Shown here piece by piece: positions 27,372 to 35,900 of a DNA stretch of 49,820 bases. The notes beneath the pieces were generated by a model that saw nothing but the letters and a program-made list of their open reading frames with translations, made no database searches and was not told the origin of the DNA. The first letter of the stretch is position 1. Each line of letters opens with the position of its first letter. This DNA is from Candidatus Bathyarchaeota archaeon (lineage in GTDB: Archaea > Thermoproteota > Bathyarchaeia > 40CM-2-53-6), in NCBI GenBank assembly GCA_005883075.1, contig VBAX01000054.1, forward strand, positions 1-49,820, written 5' to 3'. Both the position numbers and the translations under genes were made by a program.

Positions 27372-29819
27372 ATGAGCCTCTGGAAACCCGAATTGGCGAT
27401 TAGCGAACTTTCTCCGGAAAAATTGCGGTTCGAATGCCCACCCGGAAAGGTCGAATGCAAGACCAGCCAAGAACTCTCTCCCCTCGAAGGAGTCGTAGGA
27501 CAAGATCGTGCACTCAAAGCTCTCGTATTCGGAGTGGAGATGAAAGCAAAGGGATTCAACATCTTCGCGGCCGGGCCCCCGGTCACTGGGAAGAGGCCTG
27601 CGACTAGAAGTTACTTGGAAAAAATCGCAAAGACCAAACCTACTCCGCCCGACTGGTGCTACGTAAACAATTTCCAAAATCCTTACGAGCCGAAGGCACT
27701 CAAGCTCCCGGCGGGCAAAGCGAAGATCTTCCAGAAAGATCTGAAGAATCTCATAGACCAAGTCAAGAGAGCCGTCCCTGCAGCTCTTCAGAGCGAAGAG
27801 TTTGCAGCCCGAACAAACAGCATAACAAAAAGATCCGTGGAAGAGAGAGATAAGATTCTCAACGAGCTCAACGATGTAGCCAAAGAGTCGAGTTATGCCG
27901 TTCGGATGAATCAGCTAGGCATTGGAATAGTCCCCATCCGGGCGGGAAAAGCGCTCAGTCAAGAGGAATATGACGCCCTACCCGCGAGCACGAAGAAAAA
28001 ATTCGAACAGAGCAGAGAGACGGTAAGAACCGCGCTAGACAAAGCAGGGAAGCAAGTAAACGAACTAGAAGCCAATACTCTAGATGAGCTGAAAAAACTC
28101 AGAGACGACACGGTGCACTATTCCATGGGCGGCTTGATCAGCAAGCTGACCTCTCGTTATCAGGATCAACCAGAAGTGATACAGTACCTCAATGACATGA
28201 GAGACGATATTCTAGAAAACACCGAATTGTTCGCGCTGAGTGGAGCGGAACAGCAGAAGAAGGATTCTGACACACCACCTAGTCTCATAGAGAGAGACTT
28301 GCCTGACCTTCTGTTCAGAAGATATCAGGTCAACCTCATCGTTGACAACTCCGACTTGAAAGGTGCACCGGTGATCGCCGAGGACAACCCGACAGTGACG
28401 AATCTCCTTGGAAGAATCGAGAGCGAAGCCAAGTTCGGAACTCTCTCAACGGATTTCACCCTGATCAAAGGAGGATCGATCCACAAGGCTAACGGTGGAT
28501 TTCTCATACTCGGGGCCCGGGAGCTCCTGACTAGCCAGTTATCGTACGAGGGTCTCAAGAGAGCGCTTCAGAACGGAAACATTGCCATCGAGGAAACAGG
28601 CCAGAGACTCGGAGTCGCAAGCACGAAGAGTCTCACTCCACAACCGATACCATTGGACGTGAAGATTGTGCTGGCGGGCGACAATCAGATCTACCAAGCC
28701 CTCTACGTCGCCGACCCCGACTTTGGCCTACTCTTCAAGGTCAAAGCCCAGTTCGATGACACAATCGAGAGAAACGACGAGAACATGAAAACCTACGGCC
28801 GGTTTGTCCATACTTTATGCGAGAAGGAGAATCTCAGCCATCTTGAAGCGGCCGCGATTGCAAAGGTGGTCGAATATGGTTCAAGACTTGCAGAGGACCA
28901 GACAAAGCTCTCTACGAAATTCCCTGAGATCGCCGATCTAGTCAGAGAAGCCAACCACTACGCATCCCAAGACGAGTCCAAATACATCAAGGACACCCAC
29001 ATTCTAAAGGCACTTAAGGAGAAGATCTATCGCTCCAATCTTCTAGATGAAAAGACCAAAGAGATGATCGAGAGAGGCATCATACTCATCGACACCTCTG
29101 GGACAAAAACGGGTCAGGTAAACGGGTTATCTGTAATCAGCTTGGGCGACTTCGACTTTGGCCAACCATCAAGGATCACCGTTAGCGTTGGACTTGGAAG
29201 AGAAGGAGTCATCGACATCGAACGCCAAGCCAGGCTGGGCGGACAACTACACACGAAGGGGGTCCTGATAATATCAGGCTATCTGGAAAACAAGTACGCA
29301 CGCGACAAACCACTGAGCGTGGCTTGCAGGCTAGTCTTCGAACAAAGCTACGGTGGAGTCGACGGTGACAGCGCGTCCAGCACCGAACTCTACGCGATCC
29401 TCTCAGCCCTCTCCGACCTTCCCATCAAGCAGAACCTCGCTGTTACCGGATCTGTGAACCAGAAGGGCGAGGTTCAAGCAATTGGAGGAGTGAACGAGAA
29501 GATCGAAGGATTCTACCATACGTGCAAGGCAAAAGGCTTGAAGGGTGACGAGGGAGTCCTAATTCCAAAGAGCAACGTACAACATCTAATGCTCAGCGAG
29601 GAAGTAGTGGAAGCTGTCAAGCAGAGACGGTTCCACATCTATCCAGTAAGCACGATAGACGAGGGTATCGAGATTCTAACAGGCGTAAAGGCAGGAGCGT
29701 TGAAAAGCGATGGAGATTATGAAGCGGACACGGTCCATTTCAAGGCCAACAAGCGACTTACTGAAATGGCTAGCGAGATTACAAAGTTCGGACAATTCAC
29801 AAGAAGACCAAGTGACTAG
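27372..29819 (+). CDS. Lon-family ATP-dependent protease (AAA_32/Lon_C type)
   Basis: PPDWCYVNNFQNPYEPKALKLPAGKAK, IHKANGGFLIL, catalytic GGVDGDSASSTELYAILSALS and GGVNEKIEGF. Confidence 0.9.
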   Translation: MSLWKPELAISELSPEKLRFECPPGKVECKTSQELSPLEGVVGQDRALKALVFGVEMKAKGFNIFAAGPPVTGKRPATRSYLEKIAKTKPTPPDWCYVNNFQNPYEPKALKLPAGKAKIFQKDLKNLIDQVKRAVPAALQSEEFAARTNSITKRSVEERDKILNELNDVAKESSYAVRMNQLGIGIVPIRAGKALSQEEYDALPASTKKKFEQSRETVRTALDKAGKQVNELEANTLDELKKLRDDTVHYSMGGLISKLTSRYQDQPEVIQYLNDMRDDILENTELFALSGAEQQKKDSDTPPSLIERDLPDLLFRRYQVNLIVDNSDLKGAPVIAEDNPTVTNLLGRIESEAKFGTLSTDFTLIKGGSIHKANGGFLILGARELLTSQLSYEGLKRALQNGNIAIEETGQRLGVASTKSLTPQPIPLDVKIVLAGDNQIYQALYVADPDFGLLFKVKAQFDDTIERNDENMKTYGRFVHTLCEKENLSHLEAAAIAKVVEYGSRLAEDQTKLSTKFPEIADLVREANHYASQDESKYIKDTHILKALKEKIYRSNLLDEKTKEMIERGIILIDTSGTKTGQVNGLSVISLGDFDFGQPSRITVSVGLGREGVIDIERQARLGGQLHTKGVLIISGYLENKYARDKPLSVACRLVFEQSYGGVDGDSASSTELYAILSALSDLPIKQNLAVTGSVNQKGEVQAIGGVNEKIEGFYHTCKAKGLKGDEGVLIPKSNVQHLMLSEEVVEAVKQRRFHIYPVSTIDEGIEILTGVKAGALKSDGDYEADTVHFKANKRLTEMASEITKFGQFTRRPSD

Positions 29820-29825
29820 CGCTCT

Positions 29826-30428
29826 CTAGAGAAACGCGCTTCTCAGCCCTAGAAGTATTCGCTCGTGAACCTCGACAGCTGGCCTCGTGCCATCTACAAT
29901 ATGCCATCCAAATCTGTGGGCTAGCGAACGATAGTTTCTCCGCACTTTCTCTAGGAACGCTCGGTCTCGCTCGTTGACATCCCGTCGACGGGTCTTTCTT
30001 GAGAACGACTTCGGAATGGGAACATCCAGGACAAAGACGGCACGAGCCTCTGGCAGACCCGCGTCGAGGCCTGCGAGCCATTGAACACTCAAGCCCCTTG
30101 CCTCGCCGTAAGCCAAGTTGGAAGGAGTGTATCTGTTACAGATAACAAGATCATTCTTCTTTAGAGCGCCAGTGATCGTTTCCATGTTTTCCCAACGGTT
30201 AAGGGAATAAAGTAAGTGCAATGCGTGCGGTGAAGTTTTGGCTCTCCCGGCGAGGAAGGATCGGATAAGTCGCCCTGAACTTGTAGAGTAGATTGGAAAG
30301 CTTAGAGTGCCGACCTTGAACCCTTCACGGCGCAAGCTTGCCGACAAGAGTCTCGTCTGAGTCTTCTTCCCTGCTTGGTCAATGCCTTCAAGCGCAATGA
30401 GACGGGAGGGCACGAGACAATCGAACAT
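29826..30428 (-). CDS. tmk: thymidylate kinase
   Basis: LIALEGIDQAGKKTQTRLL, VICNRYTPSNLAYGEARGL. Confidence 0.85.
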   Translation of the reverse strand: MFDCLVPSRLIALEGIDQAGKKTQTRLLSASLRREGFKVGTLSFPIYSTSSGRLIRSFLAGRAKTSPHALHLLYSLNRWENMETITGALKKNDLVICNRYTPSNLAYGEARGLSVQWLAGLDAGLPEARAVFVLDVPIPKSFSRKTRRRDVNERDRAFLEKVRRNYRSLAHRFGWHIVDGTRPAVEVHERILLGLRSAFL

Positions 30429-31117
30429 GCTCGGGTTGCTTATTACGTTAAGCTGAGACTGGTCGTTCTAAGAAGGGAAATGAATCGTTAATCGCCTTCT
30501 CCGTGCTTCAGCCTCTCATGTCCTCATTCTTCGGCCCCAACACTGGTTCACCAAAGCAGAATCACTGATCTCGAAGCTGTCGCAGAGCAATCGGTTCGTC
30601 GAAGGGCGATCAAAAGCGTTGAACAATCAAGATGGCGCTGTGTCCCTGATCGCCGTAGGTATCAACGGCTAACTACTTCTATCCGTAGCCTCTCGTGAGG
30701 CATTGGTGCACCACAAGTCTTAATATGAAAAATCGCAAGAGGCATAGGCCTGACCAATGGAGACGTCCCGTCCTACTTTGGGTTCCGAGTCAAGCGTGCA
30801 ACGAACAATTTTCTTCGCCCTCATCCTCTCCTACTGCGGCGACTCGGCGTTGTCGGACAGCCAAACTTTCACGTCCGAATCTGATCCATTTGTTCAGGTC
30901 GGAAATTACCTCCGTCCTCCTTCCTTCCCGGAAGACCCCTCAAAGCTCGTGAATTCGTAGGCCGCGGATGAGATCCGACGGCCAAAGAGTCCGGCTTCGT
31001 CAAAAAAAGCTCCACACTGGCCACCACGAAACTGGGAGGGATGCTAAGAATTCTCTCCTTGCAGAGACTTGGCAAAAATTCGAGACTACTGCGCCGGAAA
31101 ATTACTGCAAACGGGAC

Positions 31118-31190
31118 GGGCTCCCCGGCAAAACCCGAACCAAGAGGACCCTAAGGTCTCTTGGGTGGTCATCAGGTTAAGACCCCGGGA
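31118..31190 (-). ncRNA. candidate structured RNA element R2, copy 1
   Basis: Reverse complement AACCTGATGACCACCCAAGAGACCTTAGGGTCCTCTTGGTTCGGGTTTTGCCGGGGAGCCCG, homologous to 39014-39093. Confidence 0.55.
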
Positions 31191-31404
31191 AGCCCGCTAG
31201 GAATAAAAACGCACGAGTATAAGAAGGAAACAGCGTACTTAGGACATACTAGAGATAGCATCAGGTATACATCGCAGCAAAAAGGAACCATCAAGCGATA
31301 GGAAGAATAATATTGACCCCTGCTGAAAGCTCCAGCCAATCTCCGAGCCGAAGAGAAGCCGTTGACTTGCTAAGTCTTTTGGGCGAGAATGTTTTTCACT
31401 AATG

Positions 31405-32205
31405 TCAAATCTTCCTGATGTTGATCAGGAAGTGGGCCGACACAACCAAAGGGACAGAGCAAGACAAAGCAACCACTGTTCCAAGCCCTACCCCAAAAAT
31501 TGGATAGAGGTATCCTACGAGAAGACTGTAGGGAAAAGCGGTTAGTCCTCCAGATATAAACAACGGTTTCGTCAATGCTCGCGACAGCGCCATCCCACGG
31601 GTCCGGTATGTGAAAAAGAGGGTGAGGCTGAATATTGCCGGGAACGATGAAGCTATGCCGCCTAGTTCAGGGCCTCCGAGCTGGCTTGACAAAACTGCCA
31701 GAGTAACGATGCCTCCACCTATCAAAGCCCTGAATGCTATTTGAGCCAGAGAGTAAACGATCTTCGCACCTGCGACGGAGGGAAGCTTCATTTTCATCTT
31801 GAACAGATAGAAGTAGACACTGCAGACGGAAAGAAAAACTCCGACCGAGAAGAAGAGATTTCTCAAATCAAGATAAGCTGTGATCGTTGAGAGGCCGACC
31901 CAGACGAGTAGCGCACCGACAAACGCTAACGGGAAACCTCTTTCCGAAAGAACCGCGTAGACGAGTAGGAATGACATTGTAAAGCTGAGGGCGAGAGGGA
32001 AGACTATCGTAGCCTGCGATGCAGTCGTTGCTCCTTGGTTGAGGCCGATGAAGAGAAACGAGACTATGGATATTGCAGGAAGCCCGCCCACGAGACCTCC
32101 GAGTGCGCTACCATATCTCTCAGCGATTAGCGTAGCCGAACTGACCCATGCGCCACCGACCGTGAATGCGAGGATTAGATGTAGAATCAGAAGATCGGTC
32201 ATCAA
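31405..32205 (-). CDS. multi-TM membrane protein (DUF3147-like)
   Basis: 266-aa hydrophobic ORF with internal repeat symmetry. Confidence 0.7.
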   Translation of the reverse strand: MMTDLLILHLILAFTVGGAWVSSATLIAERYGSALGGLVGGLPAISIVSFLFIGLNQGATTASQATIVFPLALSFTMSFLLVYAVLSERGFPLAFVGALLVWVGLSTITAYLDLRNLFFSVGVFLSVCSVYFYLFKMKMKLPSVAGAKIVYSLAQIAFRALIGGGIVTLAVLSSQLGGPELGGIASSFPAIFSLTLFFTYRTRGMALSRALTKPLFISGGLTAFPYSLLVGYLYPIFGVGLGTVVALSCSVPLVVSAHFLINIRKI

Positions 32206-32361
32206 TGACCTGCTGTGACGTGCCCTGTCCAGACACGAGCAGGGCCGCTTTCTGGGCTACATAAGCCCGCGCATTTGCGATAACAGCTGAGAAAGCTGTC
32301 TTAGGCTTCCCTCGAGCGCCATCCTTTAGAAGTCGGCAAGAAGTCGAGTCTCCCAGATTAC

Positions 32362-32898
32362 ATGTCATTGCGGGAGCTATTGAAAGTAAATTCCCGCGAA
32401 CATCTCGCAATATACGCTCTAGCCGCCCTCGCTAATCTTCTCCTTTCCATCCCTCAATATCTCGCCGTCAATACCGCCCTCGAACTCGCCGTAAATCCAA
32501 AAGGAGCGACGGCCAGTTTGATCGCTCAGTATGGTTCGAGCAATGGCCTAGTCTTAGACTTTCTCAGATCGGCTCTCATCTTCCAAGGAGTCATGGCAGC
32601 TCTAGTGATCGGGCTTGTCGGAGCTGCTTCGTCTCAAAGGAGCTGGAAGTGGCAATACCCGCTGACGGGTGTGTTCGTCTCCACCTATCTCGCATACCAT
32701 CTAGGCGGCAAGTTTCTGAATGCACTCGGTTGGATCGGAGTACTAGAAACCAGCGGCGTAAGTGTTTCCAATGTCTACGGAGATCTCTTCTGGTTCGGGC
32801 TAGGCACGGCAATATGTTACCTGCTCGGAATTCTTGTTCTCAGGCGCTCTTACAATAGACTGGCAGAGGCTAGAGATGCCCATAGCCGTTCTTACTGA
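32362..32898 (+). CDS. membrane protein (hypothetical)
   Basis: 178-aa ORF with several TM segments. Confidence 0.65.
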   Translation: MSLRELLKVNSREHLAIYALAALANLLLSIPQYLAVNTALELAVNPKGATASLIAQYGSSNGLVLDFLRSALIFQGVMAALVIGLVGAASSQRSWKWQYPLTGVFVSTYLAYHLGGKFLNALGWIGVLETSGVSVSNVYGDLFWFGLGTAICYLLGILVLRRSYNRLAEARDAHSRSY

Positions 32899-32958
32899 TT
32901 GCTGACTCTTCTGACCATCGGGCGGACTAGGGAGGAAAAAAAATGCTTACTCTTTCCG

Positions 32959-35900
32959 TTACCCGCAAACTAGTCGTCGGGATCTCCGAAGCTGTGCTCG
33001 GGCCCGCCTAGTGCCCACGGCAAGGGTAGTTGTCAGTCCAATCATTCCACTAAGCAGAAGCAACCAAGGATTGGTTGTCACAGTCGAAGTGCGCAAAACC
33101 GTTCCGGCAGTAGAGAAGAATTCGCAGATGAAACAGCGGCCGTTTCCGTTGTCCACATGAATGATTAGGACCTTCGAGTCTTGGAAAACCATTGAGCCGT
33201 CACTGGTCAACGTAAACGTGATGGTGTAAAGGCCTGGTTGCACAGAGCTGACGTTCCAGTTGAAGAATCCAGTAGAGGGATCGAAGCTCGCACCATCGGG
33301 AAGTCCGCTGGCGGCCAAGGTCATATTGTCCGCTGCCCAGTCGGGGTCAGTCACATTTACCATGAAACTTAGGTATTCTCCCTGCCGAACGTGAACTGGG
33401 CCTGGAACGATTAGTACTGGTTGCTCGATTACTTCATTGACGAGGATACTAACGTTGGCCGAGACGACTAGCGTCCCGTCTGATGCAGATATGGTCATGA
33501 TGTACGTGCCTGGTCCTCTACCTTCAGATGGTGTCCAGGTGAAGTTCCCGGACGCAAAACCGAGACCGCCATTCAGGGTGAAAGTTGCTCCGATGGCGAG
33601 GCAATTATCGCATGCAAGATTGATTGTCCGCGAGGGATCGCCTGTCGCTGAGACGTTGAAGGCGAGTGAAGAGCCTTCGTTGACAGTCTGAGAAGCAGGA
33701 ACAACCAGTGTAAGCAGTCTTGTTGTGATCGTGATGGTTTGGGAGGCAATTGCCGTTTCATTGGGGACGGAACTGTCCGTAACCGTCAGAGTAACAGTGT
33801 AGTTCCCCGTCGTGAAACTGTGAGAGACCGGGTTTCCAGTCGAGACTGATGAGGCGCCAAAGCTCCACGAATAGAGGTACGGAGAAGTCCCTCCGCTAGA
33901 AGTTGCCATGAAGGTGACTGATTGTCCGGCCTGAGCGGATGCCGAACTCATTGTAAAGCTCGCTGAGAGGGGGGCAGGGGGAGACTGAGAGACTGTTATG
34001 ATCTGGGTGATGGTTGTCTGGGTCATGCTTGAGTCCGTAACTGTCAGTGCTACTGTAAATGACCCGGCAGTTGCGTATGTGTGCGATGCTGGGTTTCCTG
34101 TTGCGGTGTTGTCGTCGCCAAGATTCCAAGCGTACGAGTATCCACCAGTGCCTCCCGAAGCAGATGCAACGAAGGTAACTTGAACACCAATTGTTGGGCT
34201 GGTTGAGACTGTGAAGCTTGCGGTAATTGGAAGAGCTACTACTGTCACACTCTGTGAAGCAATAGACGTGTTCGCATTGGCATCGGTGATCGTCACTGAA
34301 ACGGTGAAGGTTCCTTCCGTGCTGTAAGTCGTGGAGAAGCTTGCGCCTGTGCCTGAAGCTGGACTCCCGCCTGTTGCCGTCCACGCAAATGTGTACGGTG
34401 TCGTCCCTCCTGATCCAGTCGCAGTAAACGTGACCACTCTGCCTACTGTTCCAGTCGTGGGTCCACTGATCGTTACTGCAAGTAAAAGCGGATTAACCAA
34501 GATCCCGGCCGGTACCGTAACGGTCATTGCGTTTGCATCCGTTACCGTTACTGTCACCGTGTAAGTCCCAGGCATATTGAAGCTGTGATTTACCGGGTTT
34601 CCTGAAGCCGTGGTTCCATCACCAAAGTTCCAGTTGAACGTGTAAGGAGAAGTCCCGCCAGAGACGGAAGCAGTGAAGCTAGCGAGTTGTCCAACTATTA
34701 GTCCTGATGATGGTGTCATCGCGAAGCTGGCGGTCAGAGGCGATGGTGCAACAGAGAGGGTCTGAGTTGAGGCTGCTGTTTGAGCATTCGCATCCCTAAC
34801 TGTAAGCGTGACTGTGTAAGTTCCTTGAACAGAGTAAGTGTGGCTGACGACGTTTCCATTCCCGGAACTATTATCTCCAAAGTTCCAACTGAAAGTGAAC
34901 GGATTCGTTCCACCAACGATGGTGGCTGTGAAGGTCACCGATTGACTACTTATCGCCGACGTCGGGGTGATTGTGAAGCTAACGGTTGGCCGCGCGTTGA
35001 CGACCTCTGAAACTGTCTTGGATGCAGTAACTCCTAGGCTATCTTGCGCAGTCACGACGACCGTGAAGGTTCCTAGATTAGAGTAGACGTGTGTCGCCGA
35101 GCATCCAGTACTTGATGCGCCATCGCCAAAGGTCCAGTTGCAAGAGACCCCTCCGACACCACCATTGGTACTGGCCGAGAAGTTACTAGGAACGCCCGCA
35201 TCATTCGGGTTTGGACTAGCCATAGCAGATGGCACTGTTAGAGCTGCAACAACTGTGATTGATCTCGAGCTGGTCGCATTCTGGGGGGGCGAAGACGAGT
35301 CAGTGGCAGTCACGGTGATACTAAAGGTCCCACTAGTTCTGTAGACGTGAGTCGAAGTGATACCTGTCCCTGCGCTTCCGTCTCCGTAAGCCCACACGAA
35401 AGAAACCGGGGCGCTACAATTGGTTGCTGTGGCGGTGAAAGTCACCGGGGAAGTAGCCTCGGGCGTGGCGGGACTGAACGCTAGGCTAACGGTACATTGG
35501 GGAGCAACAGTAATTTTCACCACGATGCTCTCTGATATTGCGACGCCTAGACTGTCCTTCACTGTTACCATCGCTGTGAAATTCCCGGCTGTGATGTAGA
35601 CATGGTTGGTCGAGCATCCGGTGCCACTCGCGCTGTCGCCGAAGTTCCAAGTGCACGTGACTGGTGCAATTCCTCCAGAAGTCGTTACGATGAAGTTGAC
35701 CGTTTGTCCGGTGTTGGCTGGGTTTGGACCGGCGGTAGCGGTTGACACGCCGAGACCCGCTTTGACGACCACCGATTGAGCGGATGATGTTCCAGTCTTG
35801 CCGGCTGAGTCCATTACCGTGACTGTGACGCTGAAGGTTCCGGCAGCAGTGTAACCATGCGTGGGGGTGTTACCCGAGCCCAGAACTGAGCCGTCCCCGA

